From Taenia hydatigena (taxonomy: Eukaryota > Platyhelminthes > Cestoda > Cyclophyllidea > Taeniidae): a stretch of 64,000 bases of DNA. The first letter of the stretch is position 1; each line of letters starts with the position of its first letter. The position numbers were made by a program, and so were the translations under genes. Positions 1-11,300 of the stretch are shown one piece after another. The stretch lies in assembly GCA_036345935.2 (NCBI GenBank), contig JADWOT020000180.1, positions 21,672 to 85,671 of the forward strand, read 5' to 3'. Under the pieces are notes generated by a model. That model did no database searches and had not been told where the DNA came from. It saw only the letters and a list, made by a program, of their open reading frames with translations.

Positions 1-786
1 CAGATTAAAGCAGGTAACAGGTTGGCGTCAAATCGTCCAATTTTCAGTTAAAATTAGCATCAAAAGATGTGGGAATTTCTTGATGCCATAGATTTGGTTA
101 GACTACATGGATTTTAAGGTTATAAATTAGAATATGACAGAATGCGCATGCTTAAGTAGCACGCACAAAGTGCGTTAAATAATGGGCCCTGTTTGACAAG
201 CATCGTCTGCCTGGCAAATAACAATGGCGGATGGTTTTGGGGTTGCAGCTATAATCAAGCGCAGACGACTGGTGAATGCTGGCGAGTTCTGTTTACTTAA
301 AGCCAACACTTCCTAAGTCAACTGGTCACAGCATTCGATATCCATTGACTCATAATTGCGACCGCATTTTACATTAGTATTTGCACAAGTGATCTAAAGA
401 CCCTTCGCAATAGCAAAGGGCATAAGGTGCGAAATGACAATACGGACTAGGGCTATGGCCAGATAGTCACAGTGCAAAGCGCATGTGAGTTTCTGCACAC
501 TTAAGGAGGTAAAGAAAAAGAAGCGATTCTTTTCTTTCGTGAATTTGTTAGCTTCCACTAAAATTTGAATGTGTCGCATCATGTAACCCTATTTTCCTGT
601 ATTTAAAAGTGTCGATATCAGCGATGCCTCAGAATAACGGATCACATTGAAGGCTAAAGTAAGGGTTATCGAGCATTGTCGGATACGATACATGCCATTC
701 CAACTGTTCATGCTAGTTTATTAGTGGAGACTTTTAGGAGTATATTCTTGCTGTGTAAAATCGTTTTAACTTAAGCAAAGTCTCTT

Positions 787-1035
787 TTGATTTTCCACTT
801 GACTACTCACAAAGAGAAAGCAGAGGACTCAAAAGAAAGGCTACTTCTCATATTGCATGGTCAACTATTGCGTGATGAACCCTTGCATCATGCCTATGAG
901 TGCGTGGAACCAGAAGATGAGCTGTGCCTTGCCCACCACTCACATCGAAGCCGCTACCACACAGTCGGTTCCTTCCTACCACCAGCAGAGTATCTGTCGC
1001 CCAGCCTCAATTCAACGGTCGGCAGGTCGGAGTGA
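787..1035 (+). pseudogene. Decayed coding-like segment, unit B (RDEPLHHAY frame)
   Basis: An open frame of 82 codons begins at a TTG, so there is no credible start, and ends at a TGA. Its second half is shared with 58,614-58,862. Conserved stretches include RDEPLHHAY, LCLAH and RYHTVG, followed by PPAEYLSPSLNSTVGRSE, and the stop codon is identical in both copies. In the conserved part my count of differences by codon position is about 3, 6 and 10, so changes gather in third positions, as expected of formerly coding DNA. The product is not recognised. It may be an internal or terminal exon remnant; chance conservation of a young duplicate is the alternative. Confidence 0.35.
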
Positions 1036-1505
1036 ATGATGATCGCAGTAGTCAGGCAGATACTTAGTAACAACTAATTAGAAGAGACACACGTCCCTAC
1101 TTCATTCCTAATCACCATTACATCGTAGTGTCTAAGCCAGAGCTAGGTATTACGTGACACGCCGGCACTGACGTTTGCTTCGCTATCTCTAAAGATGCCT
1201 TCCAGTGTCACCTTGAGCAATCTTTATTGACAGCTTGATGCAATTTTGCGTAGAAGTGCGATTTCACTGAGGGTAATGACAGTGTTCCTGCCACAGTATG
1301 TTTCTACTAAGTACGCGTGCAGCTGCTCAAAATGTCTGTAACGAGTTGTTTAATTTAAAATGATTTTTGCTAATTAGGATCGAATCGGGCTAGTAACAGT
1401 AAGGTGAGGTAATGCTAACCAATTTTCTAAAGCAAAGCGAGGGCACACACTTTGTGATTGGTGTTAGTTTAGCCAACATCCTAAAGATGTGCATGCACAC
1501 CTGTT

Positions 1506-1528
1506 CACGTCACGTCATGTCACGTCAC
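1506..1528. repeat. CGTCA pentamer tandem tract
   Basis: About four and a half units of a CACGT/CGTCA pentamer with one T variant. The homologous tract at 59,347-59,375 has one more unit, so it is a small length-variable microsatellite inside unit B. CGTCA/TGACG is also the core of a cAMP-response half-site, but tandem slippage explains the pattern. Confidence 0.8.
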
Positions 1529-2010
1529 AAGACATTTTAATGTTCTCGTGCATTAGGCCCAAAAAAGCACATTCTAAAATCTGACAGGTTTTCCATTGCT
1601 GATGAATACGTCAGCATAATATCATCATAAATTACAGGAATGTGCCACTAGGACTTGCACACCTCCTTCCTAGCAGATCTGAGTAGCATCTGAGAATCGC
1701 AGTTGGTCGTTGGGCTTTGCTGATTGGCTGGATTGGAAAAGTGATTAGGGCTAAATGATGATCACTTGTCTCATAAAAGAAGCTTCATTTGGGGAGTCCT
1801 TATCAGATTTTGCGTGGCAATGTCTCAGGTCGGTTTGATTAACTTTGCGTTCATTGAATGACCTTATTAAATCCCTTACACATTCAGATTCTCTCCGACA
1901 TTTTTCCAAGATTTACCATTAAGAGTTCCGTTTAGGAGGAGCCAACAGAGGAGCGATTAAATGAAGGCCTCCCCATCCAAGCTCCTAGTGTCTACCACAG
2001 TGCAATAAGC

Positions 2011-2769
2011 ATGAAATGGCTAGACGTTCACCTCTGCAGGATGCTTTTCTTAGCAAACGCGGACAAGTGCACTTATTATTTTGATTGTGCAAGAGAGTAT
2101 TACAATAAGGAAGAGGAGCGCTTTCGTGGCCTCGTGTTCAGAGTGTTTCCTGCTGATTCACAGGCTCCGATTAATTGTTTGATCACCACGCCATGTCGTT
2201 GCACAAGACTGTCGCCATGTCGGATGAGACGCTACAAATACGGCTTGCCGGTGCTGAAATCTGCTTCCTCCACTCAACTCTGCTTGGACGTGTCTACGGA
2301 TGTTCCCAACTTTGCAAACCAGTGGAATCCATTCTTGGGGTCAGCAGGTGGCACCGTACTGGACATGCGTGAATGGTCCGAGGAGAGTGAAGAAGGAAGA
2401 GAAAGGATGCAGCTGAGCGATTATGACTGCGTCATCTTATATCTTGATTGTCCTGATTTTAAACATCGGGATTGTGGGCACCTGAATGCCGTAGCCGATG
2501 CCCTCACGTCAAAGCAAACGCTTGTTGTGACAGGTTCGATGTGGCAAACCTCAGATCTCCATCCAAACTTGGACTGCATGCAGAAGATATTCGAGGCCTT
2601 AGATGGTTTTCGCTTTCTCCCTTTTTTGAATTTACCTGGTAGTTGTCGCATTTGGTGCAACAGGTGGCAAAACAATTGGACGATCAATTTGGTAGAGATG
2701 GTACAGTGGGCCTGTCTCCATGTCATATGGAGGAGAAGTAGAGATTTACTCGGTTTAGCATGCCTGTGA
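2011..2769 (+). CDS. 252-codon open frame of unknown function, unit B
   Basis: This is the only open frame in the window clearly longer than chance: at the local base composition I estimate about 0.002 such runs expected. It starts at an ATG and ends at TGA. It is cysteine- and tryptophan-rich with no signal peptide or membrane segment. Residues about 130-210 read most like a folded domain (SDYDCVILYLD, ALTSKQTLVVTGSMW, NLDCMQKIFEAL), but I recognise no family. The copy at 59,856-60,614 is the same length with no net indel, lacks the ATG (it has ATA) and carries two in-frame stops. Differences by codon position are roughly 18, 24 and 29, only a weak third-position excess. It could be a fossil exon of a repeat-borne gene that has stayed open here. 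Confidence 0.3.
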   Translation: MKWLDVHLCRMLFLANADKCTYYFDCAREYYNKEEERFRGLVFRVFPADSQAPINCLITTPCRCTRLSPCRMRRYKYGLPVLKSASSTQLCLDVSTDVPNFANQWNPFLGSAGGTVLDMREWSEESEEGRERMQLSDYDCVILYLDCPDFKHRDCGHLNAVADALTSKQTLVVTGSMWQTSDLHPNLDCMQKIFEALDGFRFLPFLNLPGSCRIWCNRWQNNWTINLVEMVQWACLHVIWRRSRDLLGLACL

Positions 2770-4350
2770 TTAGCCAGTCCATGACGGCATTTGATAAAGT
2801 GCTTACAAGCTTTCAAGATAAATGTTATGCAATGATGCTTGAAAAGACCTGTGCTTTTTATGAATGCGTTGGTTGGGTTCGGAACAAAATAAAAGTGATT
2901 TGGAACTGTGAAACCATGTGTAGTTTATTGGCTTAGTGCTATTAGCTTTGTGAAGGCGCATTTGTAGGCTATAATGATAGCTTTAACCCTCAACACTTAG
3001 CAATCGCGTGTGAGAATAGGAATTCCCTACAAGCTAATTTTGAAATGCAACTTTGATGCAACAAAGGCTGATCGCTTACAACATGTAACTTAACTAGTCG
3101 GTCAGAAGTGATGCTTGTTTGTGAGACTAGATATTCCTGACTTCCTCTGCCTTCCTGAGGGCCGCATAATCACACGCGTTGCACTTGGTGGCGTGCACTC
3201 GCAGACACTGAGACGTATTTTTCCTGCTTCAAGCTTTGCTGCTAGCCTTCAAACACCGATTTTGAATTGTGAATTTCCTCACTACTTTACAACGGCCGGT
3301 GAACACGCTGAGTGCACGTTGAAGACTAGGAAAATGTGGATTCTCATGTTAGACAACGTTAGTTTTGCTTCCTAATGACCAAATTTGCACGTTCTAAACG
3401 TTGTTCAAATGTGTGGGCAGGAACATGAGACCAGCAAGCGTTACAAGTTATGATCAGATATCAACTCTGGACCAAAGCTGGACTCAAATCGTGTTAGCGA
3501 CATTAAGCTGCGAAATGCAGCGCATGAACCAATGAGCCTTTGATAATAACATCCCTAATTTTTGAACTCTTCTGGGTACTCTGTGTCAAAAATCGACCGA
3601 TTGGCGAAATATGGCCTAATCGTGTCAGCCGCTTGTGCTTTGCACCTTCCTCTGAAATCACTGAGGACATGAGTGAGACGGGTTCGATTGACACGAGATT
3701 GATCTTTCAAATACTAAACAGAGCATTGCATTTTTATCTTTAATTTGATAAGCCTGTAAAAGTGAGTTCGCCGGTTGTTCATTTGCGTGAAACGTCCAAT
3801 ATTTTACATACACGTGGCTCAACTGCCTGTGCAAGTGTTGTATGCTCAAACCGCTTTTCTAGGCCTTTGAGGACACATGTGCAACACCAACAACACCAAG
3901 AATTAAGCCTGCGCAACACAATTGTTCGGTTGAACTGAACCGGGATCAAGTTTGGAAACTAGACAAGCATTGTCAGCCTCTCAGATAGTGGCGGTGTGAG
4001 TTCGATTTTCCACAAGAACGGCGAGTTGCAACCCTAAGCAGTGCTGTGGGGCACTATTTTTTGGCGAAATGGGTCCCACCTTCTGGGTGTGATATATCGG
4101 TGACCACAGAATTATTCGGAGGTGAGGGAATATCTTGTAATTGAGCGGTTGTATTGCAATCGTAATGTGAGTGCTTTTAGCAATGTAATTCGGCTGATAA
4201 CATCGATATTGTGCATGCAGTCAATGAAGACCACGTGTGTTTGCGTGATTGCACCACCTTTTCACAACTATCACCTTTAACACCAATACTGCCTCGCGTC
4301 GCAAGCGCGTGACACAACTTTCGACAAATGCGTTAAATTGGACTTTACTG

Positions 4351-4616
4351 AATTCATTCGTTCTTTGCAGATGGTGCAAATACCATTAGTGTTTGCTAAT
4401 TCTGCAATCAGTTTTTCATTCAGGCAGCCTTGCTCCCTTGACGTTGGCGTCAGCTGTAAGTCAAAAAGCGCAGATGTCATCGTCCTTTTCTGCCAGTCGA
4501 TAAGTCGGCGATGGGTCCGTCATTCGAACTGGGAAGAAAGCAGGCGTGTGAGCCATTCCTGTGCAAGCTTTTCTCATATCCTCACTTGCGGGCCCTCCTC
4601 AATGCTCTTCCCGTAA
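4351..4616 (+). other. Conserved splice-acceptor-like site and short open frame
   Basis: A pyrimidine-rich run ends in GCAG at 4370 and is directly followed by ATGGTGCAAAT. The same arrangement occurs at 62,532 and, slightly changed, at 26,085. After the AG this copy stays open to 4616, the 62.5 kb copy stops after 24 codons, and the 26 kb copy is shifted by an indel. The acceptor is better conserved than what follows, so only the splice-site resemblance is supported. Confidence 0.35.
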
Positions 4617-7609
4617 TAAGGTGGAAATAAACTTTGGTCCTAGAATTGTTTGCGCATTACTTTCAAATTAGTTGCTGACTTCCAAAGTCATTCTCATTAA
4701 GGCCAGTCTTTCCACAGAACCAGGTTGCGGGGTCGGATCTGCTTCCTTTACGTGCTCTAAGTGCACAGCGTAGTTTTTCGATTCCAGTCGAAGAAGCGAC
4801 AGCTCTAGCCTAATTTTTATGTGCCGTTCCTAACATCGATGAGACGATTACTGACCCAGAGCACCAGTCGTTGCGTAAGAGACTAGAGAGAGTCAACATA
4901 CTTTCCATCGTGCGTATTCAGTTGCTACAACTGGACTAGGGTTCGAGTCCTAAAACGGCTCTTCGTCATCGGCACTCTAAATCAGTTTTGGACGTCATGT
5001 GGCTTGATAAATTATGTGATTAATAGGCGCATGTGCTGGTCATTGGGTCAACGACCGGATGGTGGAGTGGCATAGATGCGTTGGCTACGAGATGCTAGTG
5101 TGTTGCCCATTGGCCATGTGGTGCATCTTAAAATGCAGAGAAAGGAGGTGTGCCTGAGAGAGAGGAGGCAAATGTGATGGATGCCAGAGAGACGGACAGT
5201 GGTCGAGAAAATGGTCTGAGACATTGTCATTGCACGCTAGCTAACTCAACGCCTGATGTGCGTGGGCACCTTCACAGATTCGCATCTAGTTCTACTAGTG
5301 TGAACAATGCAGTGCCGTGGAGGCTTACAATGCTATTTATTTACAGTGTATGTGTGTATGCGGGATTCGAGAGGTCTTGGATTGCTAATAGTAGTCATTT
5401 TTGGGTTAAAAGTTGAAACTCACTTGCACAAGTGTTGTCGCGAATTGATGTAAGATTCTGGGCATGCCGCAGTAGGGGATGGGCAAAAATAAGTGACAGA
5501 GGGCATAGCCAGCCAGGGTCTGGCTTCACTCGATCACCATCAACCCTGCACCACTTCAACACTGACTAATACAACCAATTTGCATCAGTGAGGCACACTG
5601 GCAAGGCGCGCTCAGACTTACCAAACCAATGACAAAGAAGCCGAGCATTCACCCCAATCGGTGGCAGTCGGTCCCATGTCTTGAGCATCAACACCGCCTA
5701 CAAGCATCTCATCTCTCTGTCGCCGAGTCTGTTTGCCTAATGGCGGGTAGTTTAAAAACCCATTGACAAGAAGGACAAATATACTAGCATGCTGGAGGTC
5801 TGAAATGCCTTAGTTTATCTTAAAAAAGAATAATATTTTTAAAGTGGTCTAGAGTGCTTGGTTGCTAATATGATAAATCAAACTGAAGTCTTAATAGGCT
5901 TTAAACGTTTATAGGATCTGCATAACTTCTTTGACAAATAAAGTATTGCTATGGATTTGGAAAAAGGGAATTTCAAATCCCTGCATTGTTGTATTGAAGG
6001 CACCTGGACAAGGTTTTCCATATGTAACCAGAGAATGTGAATCGTTAAATGGCAGTGAGAACAGTTTGCAGAAGAATGGACTGAGAAATCTCCATTACGT
6101 CGCAGATAAATCCGTGGCTGATGTGCGCATGCGGCTCTTTAGGCTCACTTCTACTTGCCCTGTTGTTAGCGACTTAGCGTTGTAACGACTAACATTGTAT
6201 TGTTGATTTTTGCCCATGTATCATGTAACATTCACTTAAGCATCTTCTACTGCTATAAAGTGGATACTTTTCGGCATGCACTCCTCATATTTAGTGCTTT
6301 TGAAGGCGCCAAATGCTTTTGCTATTGCAAATTCTCCGCTCCTTTAGTGCGCTGACCATGCGAATAAAAGACGGAGAATGGAGGTATGGATGGGATGCTG
6401 CATGGATGTGGGTTATGAAATGAAGTATGGCAAGACGACGAAGTCGAACGACGTAGTTCATGTAGTGAACAATCATTGCGTTGTATGGAATTGGGTCCGC
6501 TCTTGCATGCGCCCTACTACATCCGATTTGCCTTCTTTTGTCGTTTATGACCGATGGCCATCAATCACCACATCCGTTGCGTCTTGCCTAAAGACGGCCT
6601 CAGTCTGTGGATGCTCAATCTGTTGTGTGAAACAAATTGCCTGCTTCACGGTCAATGTTTATATGTTCAGACATGACCTTACCAGGTCATCTTCACCCTA
6701 TCTAATGTGGCATTTGAATCAGTGTGCGATCTAATAAATGGAAGGATACGCGAGTACCCCAATTTGGAGTGAGTAGAATAGGTTGACCTTGTGGATGAGG
6801 TTTGGGGTTGCGAGTAAGTGCTAAACACCAAGTGAATTGACATTAGCCAAACGGTAAAATGCAGCGTCAGAATAAAATATGACAATGACGAAGAGGACAG
6901 TAGCAGTGATAATGAAGCCATTGCTCACTCCGACATTGGTGGGCAGTAAGTAAGAGTGTTGGGATCTTTAGCATCACTGCCATCATGCTTACTAAATAAA
7001 GCAAATGGATAGTACCATTCATCACAGCCAACCAGTTTACTTAACTGTTGATATCTTGCGATTTGGCTGCTTTAAGCATGCGTTTGGCATAGCAAAGTGC
7101 AGTCTTTAGACCTTCCCAATGGTCACTGCTTTTGCCTTCTTTCCAAGCATAAAGTGTCTGGCATGCTTAGACAGTCAATAAATGTAACGGAAAAAGTATT
7201 TGCCATCCCCCTAAATGCACCAAAATCAAGTCTCTTTATGGTTATTAATCTTATAGAAATTTGCTGGTGGAACTAGCTGCAACCAAAATTTACACTGTTT
7301 TTCACCCACAATGCACCTTTGCGGTTAAGAGAAATTCTCAATCTAATGACTTCACTTCTTAATGGGCAAATTTTATGGTGGATTTAGTAAAACAATTGCA
7401 ACACGCCTTTGTTCAAAAGAATAATCCTAAATCCAGACAAGATTCTACTATTCATGTGCTCACTTTCACAAAATTTTCCACTTCACTCATCTAGTCAGAC
7501 TGATTTATCAACACACCTTCACCTCGGCAAACTTTGTAGTCGCTTGCAATCAGCGGTCCTTATCAGTCCATATTCTGGTGCCGGCCCATAAAACATCCAT
7601 TAATTTAAT
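4481..7609. other. Unassigned single-copy stretch
   Basis: No frame longer than chance and no copy elsewhere in the window that I can see. A short stretch near 5,040-5,170 weakly resembles part of unit C at 41,000-41,070. A perfect small hairpin (ATGACCT, loop TACC, AGGTCAT) is at 6673-6690. A TTCGAGTCC motif near 4,940 was tested as a tRNA and rejected. Otherwise I see nothing in it. Confidence 0.5.
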
Positions 7610-7985
7610 CTCTCATCTCTTACTACTCGTCTTTTGTCAATAGCAAGCACTATGAGCCTTGGAGGTTCGTGAGTGAGGAGGGTATGCGATGGGGTAAAAA
7701 TGTAACCGCAAGTGCGGATCCGATTCCGCTCACGATTTACGCAGTTTACTTGCCATTCAACAAGTGCGGACGTACTCGCTTCCACCACAACGCGGGGTGG
7801 TACGTGGCAAGTGTATGGTGCATCACCATCAAGGTCTCCAGAGTGCAGCGATTTTTGGTCGAAAATCGAAACGGTCTCAAGCATAAATAGCGTAAACAGA
7901 TGATGCGGACGGAAGGCGCGTGCATTAGCCATGGATTTGGTGACCCACTGCTGGAGTGGCATCGATGCTTTACACCAAGACACAT
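7610..7985 (+). repeat. Repeat G, copy 1
   Basis: Inverted homolog of 33,940-34,300. Shared landmarks are TTTTGTCAAT followed by GAGC(A/C)T, a CATCACCATC block, and the CTGCTGGAGTG box near 7950. On the minus strand both copies keep an in-frame segment reading HE-x-x-RL-x-x-LAIDK-x-RVV. Of about ten differences in that segment roughly half are in third positions. The family is unknown and the copy is too short to call a gene. Confidence 0.65.
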
Positions 7986-8136
7986 CAACTCTTAACGCCT
8001 AATGATTAAGATGTTGCCGATGCTGCTGTGTTGATATAGAGCAGGCTTGCGATTCACCTGTAAGGTATAGTGATAGCGAGTAGCAATATTAGAGCAGCTA
8101 GGGCTACGAAATACAAGGCAATGGGGAGTCTAGATA

Positions 8137-8215
8137 GCAGGTTTAAACCTGCGATTCCGACATCTCTGAGTGCGATGGCGCGCATTGGCCACCTTGACGC
8201 CTTTCCCCTTAGGAA
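8137..8215 (-). pseudogene. Possible second tRNA-like relic (type II, very degraded)
   Basis: On the minus strand a TGGCC D-arm start with a possible GGC/GCC stem, a CTCAG anticodon-like loop and a T-arm-like hairpin lie in the order expected of a tRNA-Leu or tRNA-Ser. The acceptor and anticodon stems do not pair, and the T loop is one base short, which makes the T-arm a perfect 16-bp palindrome (8137-8152). It sits 95 bp from a clearer tRNA-Ser relic on the same strand, which is the main reason to mention it. Confidence 0.25.
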
Positions 8216-8310
8216 CGTCAGGAGTAATCACACACGCAATCGTCATGATTATGGTGGTAAACGAATGTGTGTCACAGAGTGCACAATGTCGAAAATGAAA
8301 AGTAGAACAC

Positions 8311-8389
8311 CGTCGCGAGCAGGATTTGGACCTGCGTGGGGAATCCATACTCAATTTCTAGTCCTTCGCTCTTGAGTATTATACACGAC
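8311..8389 (-). pseudogene. tRNA-Ser(AGA) relic
   Basis: Reading the minus strand, the 3' part matches the class II tRNA-Ser pattern: anticodon loop CTAGAAA (anticodon AGA), a remnant variable arm (GGATTCCCC), a perfect five-base-pair T stem (GCAGG/CCTGC) with loop TCCAAAT, acceptor strand TCGCGAC and discriminator G. The 5' strand GTCGTGT pairs with the acceptor at six of seven positions, counting one G-T. The D arm has lost its normal GCC/GGC stem and the anticodon stem is broken, so a working tRNA is unlikely. It could be a dead gene copy or the head of a tRNA-derived SINE. Confidence 0.65.
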
Positions 8390-11300
8390 TAGACACAAGC
8401 AGTGAGAGCCAAATTAACGATGTTACGTGAGCCTTGGCATGACGGAGGAGAAATGCGTCAATTAAGGTATATCTAACATCAAGGCCGTATACTTCAAGTA
8501 ACTAATTACAAACCCCGTAAAAATAGTCAATGGGTTTGGAGACACTATCTACAAAAGTAATTTTACTCAGGAAAGATAAAATGAGGAATCACGTCTTAAA
8601 TGCGCCTCCAATCCTAAGACCACTGATGCGAACTTTCAAGGGAAAAAGCAAGAACATGCGGTTCCCATCATTAAATGGGTTTTATAACATGTTTGATCAA
8701 GCACAACCATCTGGGTTCGGTGCCATGCTGTCAATGCTGTAGCATTGTTTTCCTCGGGACGTTTGACTGATAGCTGAAGGCTGAAGATGGAATTTAAATG
8801 CACCGTATTAACGAAGCAAACGCAGCTGGTCTCACGAGGCGTCAGCGCGGTTCCTACTGGACTAGTACAGAATGCGGTCACAAGTAATGATAGCCCACTG
8901 GTTAATGATGGTGGATACGCATTCGCCGCAGATTGACAAATACTGAGGCTGGTTGAATGTAGGTCCATGTGTTAGTAGAGCAAGCATGACATGCTTATAA
9001 AAGCTCACTCTTACTCTGTTTCCTACTTTGCTTTGCATTAAAAATTTAAAAATCTTCTTATCGGACCATCACCAAAGCGCTGCAAGTGCTGTGTGTCAAC
9101 ATTTCTTGCGCTCTCGTCGTCCTACGATTAAGGGCCGTTATGCTATGATCTTGCAATAATTACTACACTTCTTCAAAATTGGCCTATTAGTATTTGCTTC
9201 CTGTAAGGTACAATGTCTCAGTGGTGATAAGATAGTAGCCACCTTTCAAGTCATACCAACTCGGTTCGCGATGAAGAACTATTGCTTCGGACGCAGTGAT
9301 CGCCTTGTGGCGAGCAGTCTGCCGGTGCCCTTGCAGGCACTTGATTCGGGTGGCTCAATGCCAGTACGACTACACTGTCGCGTAGACAGACGCAGTCAGA
9401 GATAAGCTGGATATTGCTTCTTATCCCCCCGTAACAACATGCCAATTACAGGGCTGTGCGGCAGTGCTTTCTCGTCAAGGTAGAATGCATTTTGGTAACC
9501 GAATATTTCACTGTGGTTCGGTCATAGTAAATGGTCACGCATTCCATTCGTGCCATTATCCTTGAAGATGCACACTTAATACACATCAAGGCCAAAGATT
9601 GTGTTGATAATTGTCTCGGCATTTGCTACAAATCGAGCTGAAATGTGTTATTGCATGGAGTTGTAAATCCGTGTGTTCCAGTTTCTAGCAAGTGCCTTGC
9701 CACAGTGCCGAACTGTTCTATCTCCAGTGATTGTGATTCACAGCTTATCTAAACAGGCTAACTTCGTTTGTTTCGCCACTCTGCAATGCTCTTGGCGCGT
9801 ATGCGCAAATGGCCTCAATTTATGCCATGCATCATGTTGCAGCTCAACTTGCGATCCGTACGAAACGCGTCACTACTGTACGGAATGTTGTCTGCAATAC
9901 CTGACGTGAGTGTCACTATAAGATCACCTTTGTTTATACCATGCCTATGCGGATTCGTCTGCTTAGTGGGCTAACTTAGTCATAGCTACTTTCGCATGTT
10001 TTAATGTTTCTTGCTTTACAGATATTCACGACGAACTCTTTAGGCCAAGGCGGAAGAGGAGTGCAATGCTTGCATAAGATCGGTAAACATCCATTGCGTT
10101 TTGTTGGAAGCCTTCACATTTCATTAGCCTCACGGATATTTTCGATAGCAAGACAGTATGGGTTTGGCATTGCTGTAGCTTCAAACAATGAGCAATCTTC
10201 GTTTACTCCATGCGAACATTTATTTAGACACGTGTTTTTCCAAGACAGACAAGTACATGTTTGGTTCTTGGGTTGTAATTTGTACATCGCAAGTATGAGA
10301 CCTTACCGAAGCTAAATTCTCACTGTTACATCATTTCTTACTCAATGATTAGGCAAATATTGGTTAGAACGAATAATAGTTGACCATGAGAAGTCTTCAT
10401 ATCCCTAACTTTGCCCTGAGTGCACTTGCTGTATCAATGCAACGCGAGTATTTATAAAAGACACCAAGCAACAATTTATCGCTGAATCTTAACACGACTA
10501 CATCAAGTGGCATTAAGGATCTTTTTACCATAGGCGTGTTAAGTGCGTGATGCCCCACTTCTTAGCTTCACACAGTTGATTTTCGCACTGATTTTGAAAC
10601 TCGCTGCATCAGACTAGCCAATCGGTGGATGCCGTCAAAAGAAGTAAGAAGTGGAAAAAGTTTGTAATGTAGGGCATTATTGACGCGCGATCCAAATATA
10701 ACATCGGAACCCCTTTATGCATCATTCTGCCCGTTGCAACAAATGTTTGCAGCAACTTCTTAAATTCTACCAGTACGAGCGACTATGGAAAATTTTGCAT
10801 TGAATCCCGGCATTTAAAACCGAAATAGGCATAGCCGTGTGCATTTAACCGTAATCTTTCTGCTTTTTCTCCAAAGTCTTTGTGTTCATTGCAATGCAGC
10901 CTGACGCTTGCAAAGTTTGACCCAACTGGACCAAAAAGGACTGGTCATTTGACAGCGCGGCCAAATCGAGTTTGGTAGAAACAGCTTAGATAACTCGTTT
11001 ACTCCACTAGCATCAATGACATTGCACGGAGCCTTTAATACCAGTTCTTGCATAACACGAAACATGTTAAGTGCCATGGAAAATAAAACAATGCAGGTCC
11101 AACTCAGGGCTGACTTATGGTAGCTGCATCTTTATGTTCAACTTTTCGCGGTTCTTGACAAGCACATTGATGTGGACTGCACGCAAAAGTGTTAAAGGAT
11201 TTGATTATCATGCAATCATTCAGAAAGGCCTCAACTTTAATTAGCTACCCGTGTGCTTGTTGCCCCAAATGTGGACTAATGTAAACACTCATTCACGTAC

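Larger units (their letters stand above)
1..4480 (+). repeat. Repeat unit B, copy 1 (cut by window start)
   Basis: This block aligns with 58,130-62,500 along nearly its whole length, with similarity of roughly 80 percent by eye and few indels in the middle: the offset between the copies is 57,845-57,846 from 1757 to 3111. Shorter copies lie at 24,595-26,330 and 28,236-28,790. It contains a conserved open frame at 787-1035, a CGTCA tandem tract, the 252-codon frame at 2011-2769 and a splice-acceptor-like site at 4370. I see no terminal repeats or target-site duplications because the left edge is outside the window. Confidence 0.85.

Noticed and set aside
4880..4965. tRNA-like region with TTCGAGTCC and a five-base-pair hairpin
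   Set aside because: Distances between the hairpin and the T-arm motif are too short, position 33 is not T, and stems do not pair.
10004..10315. 103-codon frame after a polypyrimidine-AG site
   Set aside because: Several frames of this length are expected by chance, there is no second copy to test, and it shows no recognisable motif.
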